A stretch of DNA of 64,000 bases from an uncultured Bacteroidales bacterium (GTDB lineage Bacteria > Bacteroidota > Bacteroidia > Bacteroidales > Paludibacteraceae): assembly GCA_946185835.1 (NCBI GenBank), contig CAMHKW010000008.1:1-64000 (forward strand), given 5' to 3'. This document shows positions 28,874-37,486 of the stretch, piece by piece. A program made the position numbers and the translations under genes. Numbering within the stretch: the first letter of the stretch is position 1; the number at the start of each line of letters is the position of its first letter. The notes below the pieces were generated by a model. The model did not search any database and was not told where the DNA came from. It saw only the letters and a list, made by a program, of their open reading frames with translations.

Positions 28874-30268
28874 TTATTGCATTAAGTAGTTGATGGCATT
28901 CTCTGTTATCTTAGCCACGTTGTCGTGGTAGTATGAGGCGACATCGGTAGCTACAGTATACCAGTCGTAGCATCCTGAGCCGATGCATACTATGGCGCCG
29001 TGTTCGTTAGTGGGCAGGTACTCCCAAGCTACGATAGCCTTGTCGCCGTAAGCGATGTCGACAGCACCTGTCTTCTGCCGCCATGTCTCGTTGTCGTCGT
29101 AGCCTCCCCAGTCGGTGCCGATATGGTATTGAGCAGTAGAGTTGGTGATGCGGTAGCCTGCATCGCATGTGAATACGCTTTCGAGTTCGTCGGGCTTCAT
29201 CACGAGGTTTTGCCACAGAGCGTGGTCGGTCTTGCCTGCTATGTTGAAACTCCACGGATTGCTTACCGTCTCGGCGTCGGCTTCGTTTTGTCCCCAGCAG
29301 TTGTTGGGTACGCAGTCGGCTTCGCCAATGTAAGCGGGCAGGTAGGTAGCATAACGTGTGAGCAGTAAGTTGCCGCCAGCCTGGTAGTAAGCTTTCAGTT
29401 GGTCTACGGCAGCGAGAGCTTCGGCAGCGTTAGCCTCGAACTGTCCTTTGCCGTCGATGCCACCGTCTTTGTGCAGGTGCCACCATATAACCTTACATTC
29501 GCTCAGGTCGACAGAGCCGTTGGCGAGGTCGGTGAACGAGGCGTATGCGGCTTTTTCGATGTTGCTCAGCAGCCATGCGCAAGCGGCAGCCTCTTCTTGT
29601 CCAAGCTGTTGTTGTGTGGCAGCGATGCCCACGTATAAGGCATGCGGACTTGCCATCTCGCTAACCGTCACCTTATATACATACGAGGCTGTGTTGCACG
29701 TCACGGTGAAGTCTACGGGGTTGGTGAAGTCGCATGGCACGCCGCTTGCCGGACTGACGGTAGCACCCTCGGTAGTGGTGATGGTGGGTGTCAGAGAGGC
29801 GAGGTTGGTGCCTACCGGTACCTGAACGGAGATGGTATGTGCCGACTCGTTGATCACGCCAGTATACTGACCGTTGATGACGAAAGCGAGTATGCGTGCC
29901 TCATCGTGTTTGACAGATAAGGTGTATTCTTGGAACACGTTGCCATTGGTGACACGTATCTGACGTGGTGCCACGAGGTTAAGATGCTCACCTTGCTGCA
30001 AGGTGGCAGAGGCTCCTTCTGACAGAGTAAGTGTGGTGAGCACCATGTCTTGTTCGTCGTAGGTCTCGGGAATAGACACTACGATGGTTCGACGTGTCTG
30101 GTCGATAAGCCCCGGATATTGCTCGTCGAGAGTGAGTGCTTCTATTCGGCAGTCACCATCGAGCACGAACTGACTACTCGGCTTATTGCAACCGACGAGG
30201 AGCGTTGCGCAGATTGCAAAGAGCAGCAAGCCGAAAACAGTAGAACGTGATTTATTGTTGGTCTTCAT
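28874..30268 (-). CDS. DUF4960-like surface lipoprotein (BT1761-like position)
   Basis: Lipobox LVGC; tandem N-terminal beta domains then KVIWWHLHKDG...GGNLLLTRYATY domain. Confidence 0.75.
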   Translation of the reverse strand: MKTNNKSRSTVFGLLLFAICATLLVGCNKPSSQFVLDGDCRIEALTLDEQYPGLIDQTRRTIVVSIPETYDEQDMVLTTLTLSEGASATLQQGEHLNLVAPRQIRVTNGNVFQEYTLSVKHDEARILAFVINGQYTGVINESAHTISVQVPVGTNLASLTPTITTTEGATVSPASGVPCDFTNPVDFTVTCNTASYVYKVTVSEMASPHALYVGIAATQQQLGQEEAAACAWLLSNIEKAAYASFTDLANGSVDLSECKVIWWHLHKDGGIDGKGQFEANAAEALAAVDQLKAYYQAGGNLLLTRYATYLPAYIGEADCVPNNCWGQNEADAETVSNPWSFNIAGKTDHALWQNLVMKPDELESVFTCDAGYRITNSTAQYHIGTDWGGYDDNETWRQKTGAVDIAYGDKAIVAWEYLPTNEHGAIVCIGSGCYDWYTVATDVASYYHDNVAKITENAINYLMQ

Positions 30269-30362
30269 ATTGCTTTAGTGATTTGTTGTTTTAGACTTTC
30301 TATATTCCTTAGATTTTCTATGTTCTCTATACTCTATAGATTTTTAGATATCCTTGTTATTA

Positions 30363-32099
30363 TTACCATCCTCCTATGTTCTGCTGATAGTGTCCGTTGG
30401 AAGCCGCTATCTGTTCGTATGGTATTGGCAGGTACTCGTTTTTGTTGGCGGTGAAGTGGGCTGCGGTGTAGATGGCGCAGTTGTCGGCTTCTTCGGCGTA
30501 GTATCGGTTGATGACTGTTTCTGCTTCCCCCCAGCGTACGAGGTCGAAGAAACGTTCGCTTTCCAGGGCGAGTTCTATACGGCGTTCACGTTTCACTCTT
30601 TCCAAAGCGTTGTTGCTGTCGGTATAGGGTTTGACGCGCATCTTAGCTCCGTAGTTGACGTCGTATCCTGTGAGCATAGCGGTGCTGGCAGCGGCGCGTA
30701 CTCGCAGTTGGTTGACAAGGGCAATAGCCTCGTCGCCGCGCCCCATTTGTGCTAAGGCTTCGGCACGCATCAGCAGCACGTCGGCATAGCGTAAGACGAT
30801 ACGGTTCATAGGGCTGCCCCACCATGCACCTTTGATAAGGTATTCGGTGTCGGGGTCGACGTTATGTTTGAGTGTGACGTTATATCCGTATAGTCCGTTC
30901 GAGCGGCTCCATGTCTGCGTCTTAGCCATTATGTAGTTGGGGTTAAACATATAGGGGAAGCCCGGTATGCCGATGGTGAGCCACAGACGCGGGTCGGCAT
31001 TGTCGGTCTGTGCATTGAAGTCCTTTTGGTTGAAGTCTTCGACAGGCAGTCCGGCATCGTCGGTATGGAAGGCGTTGACCAGGTTCTGCGACGGTTTGTA
31101 GAAGTCGCAACCTCCATCTGTCACTCCTGGTATGTTAGGAACGATAAGTCCGTACGACCAGTTGAGGTTACCGTTCTTGGTACCATCGTTCATCGAATAC
31201 TGCATTGCCCAGATACTCTCCACTCCGTTCTCGTATTGTGGTTCGGGGCGGAAGTTATTATGGAAGTCAGGCTCCAAAGCGTAGTTGCCGGCGCTGTAGA
31301 TGGCGGGGTCGGTAAATTCGATTACCTTCTCGAGGTCAGCTCGGTTGATTTCTGTCACAGCGTGTGAAGCGGGGTCGTCTTGGCGGTATGCCTTGTAGAG
31401 ATATGTCTTTGCCATGAGTGCTGCCGCTGCTGCCTTGGTCGGCCGACCTTTGTCGGCTTGCGTCTCGGGCAGGTGTTGGTAGGCATATTCGAGGTCGGTG
31501 ATGATGACCTTCCATCCCTCGTCGTTGGTGTAGGTGGTGTTGCTCAGGTTGTTGTAGTCTTGCTGAGTCATGTCAGCCTTGGTGACGAAAGGTATATTCT
31601 TGTATAACCTCTTGAGTAGGAAATGTCCATACGAGCGCAGGAAATACATCTCTGCTAAGCGTTGCTCTTTGAGAGTATAGCTTTGGTCGGTCTTCTCGAG
31701 TGCGTTGATGGCAGCGTTGACGCGGCTGAGGCTGTTGTACAGGCGCACCCACATGTCGTTGATGTTCCAGTTGGTGGTCAGTATACCTTGCGAAATCTCG
31801 AGTTGGTGGAATACGTCACCGTCGCTCGTTCCGTTGCCGCCTTTGTAGGCATCGTCAGAACGGACGTCGAAGTTCCACATCGAGAACGACGAGTTGATGT
31901 CTTCCGACGAGATAAACACGGCGTAGGCTGAGATGACAAGTTGGTCGATATATTCGGGGTCGCTCACCTGGTCTTCACTGAGTATGCCTTGCGGGATGTC
32001 TTGATTGAGGAAGCTGTCGCACGAGGTGAAGAGCATGGTAGCGCTTACGAGCAACACCGACGCAAGGGTTATGATATTATTTCTATTGAAAGTCTTCAT
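30363..32099 (-). CDS. SusD/RagB-family lipoprotein
   Basis: Lipobox FTSC; LAEMYFLRSYGHFLL, RYADVLLMRAEALAQMG, SERFFDLVRWG. Confidence 0.95.
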   Translation of the reverse strand: MKTFNRNNIITLASVLLVSATMLFTSCDSFLNQDIPQGILSEDQVSDPEYIDQLVISAYAVFISSEDINSSFSMWNFDVRSDDAYKGGNGTSDGDVFHQLEISQGILTTNWNINDMWVRLYNSLSRVNAAINALEKTDQSYTLKEQRLAEMYFLRSYGHFLLKRLYKNIPFVTKADMTQQDYNNLSNTTYTNDEGWKVIITDLEYAYQHLPETQADKGRPTKAAAAALMAKTYLYKAYRQDDPASHAVTEINRADLEKVIEFTDPAIYSAGNYALEPDFHNNFRPEPQYENGVESIWAMQYSMNDGTKNGNLNWSYGLIVPNIPGVTDGGCDFYKPSQNLVNAFHTDDAGLPVEDFNQKDFNAQTDNADPRLWLTIGIPGFPYMFNPNYIMAKTQTWSRSNGLYGYNVTLKHNVDPDTEYLIKGAWWGSPMNRIVLRYADVLLMRAEALAQMGRGDEAIALVNQLRVRAAASTAMLTGYDVNYGAKMRVKPYTDSNNALERVKRERRIELALESERFFDLVRWGEAETVINRYYAEEADNCAIYTAAHFTANKNEYLPIPYEQIAASNGHYQQNIGGW

Positions 32100-32111
32100 A
32101 GTAGTAGAGTG

Positions 32112-35100
32112 TTAGAAGGTTACTTTTGTTCCTAATGTTACTGTCAGCGGAATAGGGTATCCGAAGTTCGGATTCTCGGGGTCAACGCCCGTGAAGTTGC
32201 GGGCATGAATGGTGAACACGTTTTGTGCTGATACGAACCATCGCCAGTTTTGCATCTTCATCTTCTCGCAGGCAGCCTTGGGCAGGTTATATCCTAACTG
32301 CAGGTTTCTGAGTTTGAGGAACGAACCGTTTTCAACCCAATATGTGCTCACACGTTTCTCGTTGTTGTTGTCGGAGAGCGAGAGTGCCGGGATGTTGCTG
32401 TTTGGGTTGGTCGGGCTCCATGCGTCGAGCAGACGGGTACCTTTATTCAGGAATCCGATATTCAGACCTGCCCAGATGTCGGTTTCGCGTTTGAGGTCGG
32501 TGATGACATCGACTCCTGCTACACCTTGGAAGAAGACTGTCAGGTCGAAGCCCTTGTATTCGAAGTAGAAGTTAGCGCCATACGACAGTGCCGGAACGGG
32601 CGAATAAATCCAGTCTTGGTCGGCTTCGGTGATGAAGCCGTCGCCGTTGAGGTCGCGATAGCGTATACGTCCGACGGCTGCTCCTTCTTGGATGGCGTGG
32701 TTGTCAACTTCTTGCTGACTCTGGAAGATACCGTCGGCGATATATCCTACTTGCGAGCCCATGGCATGACCCACTACCGACTTCACGCCATTGCCGCCGA
32801 AGGTGCCTTTGGCTGCTATTGTCTCCGGCAGTTTGGTTACGGTATTGGTATACGACGAGAGGTTGGCAGAGATGTCGTATTTGAAGCCTCCGGCAGTCTG
32901 GTTGCGGTAGCCTAAGGTCAGTTCCTCTCCGAGGTTGTCCATGGCTCCGGCATTAACCCATTGTACCGAGCCTTCGCCCATGGCTCCGATGCCGTCCATC
33001 AGCACGAGTATGTCTTTGGTCTGTTTGTAAAACCAGTCGAACGAGCCATAGAAGGTCTGTTTGAACAGCGAGAAGTCGAGACCTACGTTAGTCTGTGTCG
33101 TCGTCTCCCATTTGATGTCGTCGTTGCCTATCTGGTTGCGTTTGAAGCCCGACTGCAGCGTATGTCCGCCGTTGGTACCTTCTATATCGTATGAGGTACC
33201 ATACGACTGTCCGCCCGACTCGTTGACGCCGTAGTTACTTACGTAGATGGTGTATCGTGCTGTCGACGAGATGTCTTGGTTACCGGTCTGTCCCCACGAA
33301 GCGCGCAGCTTGAGGTCGTCTAACCACGAGCTTGCCAGCTGCATGAATTTCTCTTGGCTCAGGCGCCAACCTGCCGATACCGAGGGGAAGGTGGCAAAGC
33401 GGTTGTGGCGACCGAAGCGGCTCGAACCGTCGTGGCGGAGTGTCAGCGACACGAGGTAGCGGTTGTCGTAGGTGTAGTTGGCTTTGCCGAAGAAAGAGAT
33501 GAGCGAGTAGCTGCCTGCCGAGCCGTAAGACTGCGCAGTGCCGACACCCGCGTCGGGCCACATATAAGTGGGTTTGAGGATGATGAAGTCCTCTTTATAA
33601 CCGGAGAACCACTCGTCGATCTGTCGGTTGAGCTCCGTTCCGAGTAGGAAGTCGGCGCGGTGTTTGCCAATCTCCATGTTATAGGTGGCGATGGCGTTCC
33701 ACATCCATTTGAGCCAGTGCTCTTGCTTTGCTTCTACGCCGTTCTTGTCGTTGGCAACGGTGCCTTCGGTGATGGGGTAGGTGAAGATACGCTGTTTCTT
33801 CTGAGCGTAGTCGATACCTGCAGTGGTGCGGATGTTAAGTCCTTTATACGGAGCTATGTTGATGAACGCATTACCGAAGATACGCCAGTAGGTGTATCGG
33901 TTGTCTTTGTTGCGCTCTAAACGTGCCACGGGGTTTTCGCGGTCGGGGTATCCTCCCACCGGACCTGCAAAGTCGCCATTGGTGGTGTAGATGGGCAGCG
34001 AGGGGTTGAACTGAAGCACGTTCTCGAGGAAGCCGCCCGGGGCTGCTACCTCGGAGGTGCGGTTGAGGGTGAAGTTCTCGCCGATGGTGACGTAGTCGCC
34101 TATGATCTTATAGTCGGTGTTGATACGTGCCGAGAAACGGTCGAAGTCGGAGGTCTTGATAACGCCATTGTTCTTGTAGTATCCAAGCGAGAAGAAGCTA
34201 CTACCTTTCTGACTGCCGTTCGATACCGAAACATTGTAGTTTTGTATCATACCCGGACGTGTGGTGGCGCTGTACCAGTCGGTGTCGGCTGCGGGAACGG
34301 TGCCGGCATCGTCTAAGTATTTGTTCATCGTAATGCCGTTTAGCACGGGTTGCCCTTGTGCGTTGTATCCCCAGTCGTAGTGGTAGCCCAAAGCGTTGGT
34401 GTTGGGGTTCATGTTGTCGTTGACGTATGCCTGCCACATCACCTGCCCATATTGCTGAGCATTGAGCACATGCATGCGGTTGACGTACGACTGCACTGCT
34501 ACCGAAGCGTCGAGGTCGACGCGTATCTTACCTTCGGTACCTTTCTTGGTGGTGATGATGATAACGCCATTAGCGGCACGCGAACCGTAGATACTTGCCG
34601 AGGCTGCGTCTTTGAGTACTTGTATCGACTCGATGTCGTTGGGGTTAAGCTCGTGCATGCCCGATTTGGTGGGCACGCCGTCGATGATATACAAGGGGTC
34701 GTTGTCGTTGAGTGTGCCGACACCGCGGATACGCACTATGGCGCTTCCCGATGGTGAGCCGTCGGCAGAGATGTTCATACCCGGCACCTTGCCTTGCAGT
34801 GCTTTCATCGGGTTGTTCTCTTGTTGCTTCTCGAGGTCTTTGGCACTCACAGCGCTCACCGCACCGGTGAGGTCGGCCTTGCGCTGAGTGGTATAACCCG
34901 TCACCACCACTTCTTCTAACACTTCGTTGTCTTCCGACAGTACGATGTGCATGCCGGTGGCGGCAGCAACACTTTGCGACTTGTAGCCCACATAGGAGAT
35001 GTTCAGTTTGGCTCCGGTGGCTACTGTTAGCTGGAAGTTACCATCAAAGTCGGTGATGGTACCGTTCGTCGTGCCTTCTTCCACTACCGAAGCTCCTATG

Positions 35101-35219
35101 ATAGGCTCTTCGGTGCCCGCCTCAACGACTGTACCGGTGGCAGTGACCTGCGCCCTAAGACAGCCCAATGAGAGCAAACAGAGGAAAAAGACTACAAACA
35201 AAAGTCTTTTCTGTTCCAT
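32112..35219 (-). CDS. SusC/RagA TonB-dependent transporter
   Basis: GTVVEAGTEEPIIGASV carboxypeptidase-like domain; VTGYTTQRKADLTGAVS; YGSRAANGVIIITTKKG. Confidence 0.96.
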   Translation of the reverse strand: MEQKRLLFVVFFLCLLSLGCLRAQVTATGTVVEAGTEEPIIGASVVEEGTTNGTITDFDGNFQLTVATGAKLNISYVGYKSQSVAAATGMHIVLSEDNEVLEEVVVTGYTTQRKADLTGAVSAVSAKDLEKQQENNPMKALQGKVPGMNISADGSPSGSAIVRIRGVGTLNDNDPLYIIDGVPTKSGMHELNPNDIESIQVLKDAASASIYGSRAANGVIIITTKKGTEGKIRVDLDASVAVQSYVNRMHVLNAQQYGQVMWQAYVNDNMNPNTNALGYHYDWGYNAQGQPVLNGITMNKYLDDAGTVPAADTDWYSATTRPGMIQNYNVSVSNGSQKGSSFFSLGYYKNNGVIKTSDFDRFSARINTDYKIIGDYVTIGENFTLNRTSEVAAPGGFLENVLQFNPSLPIYTTNGDFAGPVGGYPDRENPVARLERNKDNRYTYWRIFGNAFINIAPYKGLNIRTTAGIDYAQKKQRIFTYPITEGTVANDKNGVEAKQEHWLKWMWNAIATYNMEIGKHRADFLLGTELNRQIDEWFSGYKEDFIILKPTYMWPDAGVGTAQSYGSAGSYSLISFFGKANYTYDNRYLVSLTLRHDGSSRFGRHNRFATFPSVSAGWRLSQEKFMQLASSWLDDLKLRASWGQTGNQDISSTARYTIYVSNYGVNESGGQSYGTSYDIEGTNGGHTLQSGFKRNQIGNDDIKWETTTQTNVGLDFSLFKQTFYGSFDWFYKQTKDILVLMDGIGAMGEGSVQWVNAGAMDNLGEELTLGYRNQTAGGFKYDISANLSSYTNTVTKLPETIAAKGTFGGNGVKSVVGHAMGSQVGYIADGIFQSQQEVDNHAIQEGAAVGRIRYRDLNGDGFITEADQDWIYSPVPALSYGANFYFEYKGFDLTVFFQGVAGVDVITDLKRETDIWAGLNIGFLNKGTRLLDAWSPTNPNSNIPALSLSDNNNEKRVSTYWVENGSFLKLRNLQLGYNLPKAACEKMKMQNWRWFVSAQNVFTIHARNFTGVDPENPNFGYPIPLTVTLGTKVTF

Positions 35220-35320
35220 GATTTTCAGGATAATGTTAATATTGAGGTTAATTTGGAGTTTAGTGTTTGGAGTGCGTTAGGGCGCCGGTTACCAACCGGC
35301 GGAAAAAACAATGTGCCCCG

Positions 35321-35503
35321 TGCTCTGTAGTAAACGTGCGCAAAAGTGCTCTGTAGTAAAAGTGCGCAAAAGTGCTCTGTAGTAAAAGTACGCAAAAGTG
35401 CTCTGTAGTAAACGTGCGCAAAAGTGCTCTGTAGTAAAACGTGCGCAAAAGTGCTCTGTAGTAAACGTGCGCAAAAGTGCTCTGTAGAAAACGTGCGCAA
35501 AAG
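35321..35503. repeat. 26-27-nt tandem repeat, 7 units, in the 5' leader of the first susC operon
   Basis: tgctctgtagtaaacgtgcgcaaaag starts at 35321, 35347, 35373, 35399, 35425, 35452, 35478. Confidence 0.95.
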
Positions 35504-35565
35504 TACAGCATTCGCGCGTAATGGGGTGTAATATTTGTTTCATTTATTAGCAATATTGTTGCGCG
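35498..35565 (-). promoter_or_regulatory. Promoter with degenerate direct-repeat operator: TTGTTTCATT 35535, TTGTTGCGCG 35556, -7 TACTTTTG 35505-35498
   Basis: Same 21-nt phase and 29-nt spacing as the promoters at 27.2 and 46.1 kb. Confidence 0.55.
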
Positions 35566-35568
35566 CAC

Positions 35569-35600
35569 AAAAAACAGAGGTGCCAATCGGCACCTCTGCG
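35569..35600 (-). terminator. Intrinsic terminator after the T9SS-tailed DUF4960-like gene
   Basis: - strand CAGAGGTGCC-GATT-GGCACCTCTG followed by TTTTTT. Confidence 0.8.
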
Positions 35601-35656
35601 GGGTATTGATTATGTAAATAACAGCGCTTAGCAACAAGCTGCTTTAGCAGTAGCGC

Positions 35657-37450
35657 TTAGGGGATAAGCACTTTCTTGTCGCCTACGATGAAGATACCAC
35701 CGTGAGCATTCTCTTTGCTGACGCGGATACCGAGAACGTTGTAGATGGCAACGTCGGCAGGCAGTGTGTTGAGGTCAACGATGTATTCGAGTCCTTCAGG
35801 ATTGCCCGGCTCTTCGTCTTCCTTCTCAACCAATACGATGTCGGTAGCGTTGAACGCTTCGCCTTCACCCTTGTCGAACTGAACCATGAGTTTTCCTGAA
35901 GCAGCCAGTTTCTGACGCATATCGTCGGTGAGTGCGAGTTCGGCATAGCCTTCGCCGTCGGTCATAGCGCCTTTGTCAGCTATATGGCCGTCATCTTCCC
36001 AAGTGCTCTTCACATTGATAGTGTAGTTAGTGCGGTTAGCCTCTGTGTAGATGCGAACCGACTCAATCTTGCTCCAGTCAACATAGCTGTAGCCTTCTTT
36101 GTAGAGTTCGAGGGTTGTCCATGAGTCAGCCCAGAAGTAACCTGTCCAGATGGTGATGCCTTCTTTGAGCTCTTTGCCTTCGAGAAGCTCTACTTGTGTG
36201 AGGTCGAAGTTGGCACCAACGATCTCGAGTCCGTATTGTTTGAGGCTGTCAACGGCAGCTACGGTGAGGAACTGCTCGAATGTGCCGTCACCATTGATCC
36301 ATGCAGCTTCGCGCGAACCGGCAAGGTGAGCGTAGTTCTCGTTCATCACTTTGAACTCGATACCGTCAGAAGCGTTAGCATAGTGAACAACCAGCTTGTC
36401 GCCTGCCTGAGCGTTAGCGAACTTGTCAGCGTCGAGTTTCAGACTCGTCTCCCATGATATATGTTGCGAGCCTTTCCACAGGTCGGTCTCTACTGTTACT
36501 TGGTCGGGATCGTAGCCAAGCAGGTAGTTGAGAGAGTTCTTGGTGAGCAGTTGAACATTGCCGATAAAGTCGTTGCTTGTTCCCCACTGATAAGCGGCGA
36601 AGCCGTTGGTGAGGATGGTGCCTTGTCCTTCGGCTTGAGGCTTGAACTCGATGATACCCGAACCGCAGTAGTCGAGCACATGTCCCCAAACGGCAAGAAC
36701 GGAGCAGTTCCAGTCAGCTTCGAACTCTTTCAAGCGCAGAGGATTAACATTGTCATAGTGAGTCTGTTCGCCTTCTGCCAAAGGCTCTTTGCGGAACATG
36801 TCAACCCACATGTTGTTGTTGTCGGTACGAGCAACGGCACCTACCATAGGATAAGTCTCGAAGAACACGGTCTGGTCCTCATAAGTGTACGAGCGGCTGG
36901 TGTTGTCCACTGTCAGACCTGCGAAGATAGGATGTGAGCGGCGGTCGAACTTCTCGGTGATACTTGGCGCAAGACCGAGCTGAGCGTTGATAGTCCAGAT
37001 GTCGCCACCTACAACATAACCGCCATTGCCCCAACCGGGAGCATAACCTATACGACCCATGTTGTAAGCAATCATGTTGGCTTGTTTGGTGAGCAGCAAC
37101 TGACCACCCTTCTCTACGAAAGTCTTAACGGCAGCAACAGCGTCGTCGTCGATACCGGCGGCTGCAAGGTTCTCAAGACCTACACGGTCGATGTTGATCC
37201 AGAGGACCTTAACGTCGTCTGACAGACCGGCTTTGAGGTCGGCTACGCTGACGAACGAACCATGGTTTTTGTCGATGTAAGTTGCCTTGAACCAGTTAGC
37301 GGCGTTGCGCTCGGGTTGTTGGTCAACTTCGTTAAACGTTTCTGCCGGGAAGTCATCAACAGATGCTACGGTCAGCAGATAAGCTACTTGTGCGTTAGCT
37401 GTGAAAGCAGCAAACACAAGAGCCAGCGAAAAAAGGAAAAACTTTTTCAT
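35657..37450 (-). CDS. Secreted DUF4960-like protein with C-terminal beta/CBM-like regions and T9SS-like tail
   Basis: Signal peptide MKKFFLFSLALVFAAFTANAQ; NWFKATYIDKNHGSFVSVADLKAG; tail AIYNVLGIRVSKENAHGGIFIVGDKKVLIP. Confidence 0.75.
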   Translation of the reverse strand: MKKFFLFSLALVFAAFTANAQVAYLLTVASVDDFPAETFNEVDQQPERNAANWFKATYIDKNHGSFVSVADLKAGLSDDVKVLWINIDRVGLENLAAAGIDDDAVAAVKTFVEKGGQLLLTKQANMIAYNMGRIGYAPGWGNGGYVVGGDIWTINAQLGLAPSITEKFDRRSHPIFAGLTVDNTSRSYTYEDQTVFFETYPMVGAVARTDNNNMWVDMFRKEPLAEGEQTHYDNVNPLRLKEFEADWNCSVLAVWGHVLDYCGSGIIEFKPQAEGQGTILTNGFAAYQWGTSNDFIGNVQLLTKNSLNYLLGYDPDQVTVETDLWKGSQHISWETSLKLDADKFANAQAGDKLVVHYANASDGIEFKVMNENYAHLAGSREAAWINGDGTFEQFLTVAAVDSLKQYGLEIVGANFDLTQVELLEGKELKEGITIWTGYFWADSWTTLELYKEGYSYVDWSKIESVRIYTEANRTNYTINVKSTWEDDGHIADKGAMTDGEGYAELALTDDMRQKLAASGKLMVQFDKGEGEAFNATDIVLVEKEDEEPGNPEGLEYIVDLNTLPADVAIYNVLGIRVSKENAHGGIFIVGDKKVLIP

Positions 37451-37486
37451 GTGACTGATTTTTTTGGTGAATATTAAGTTGTTTGG

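Noticed and set aside
35321-35503. CRISPR-like array
   Set aside because: Repeats are contiguous with no unique spacers, and there are no cas genes nearby.
35225-35637. Overlapping - strand ORFs (LLQSTFAHVYYRALLRTF repeats)
   Set aside because: Translations of the 26-nt noncoding tandem repeat in all frames; no start context or domain, and they overlap a terminator and promoter.
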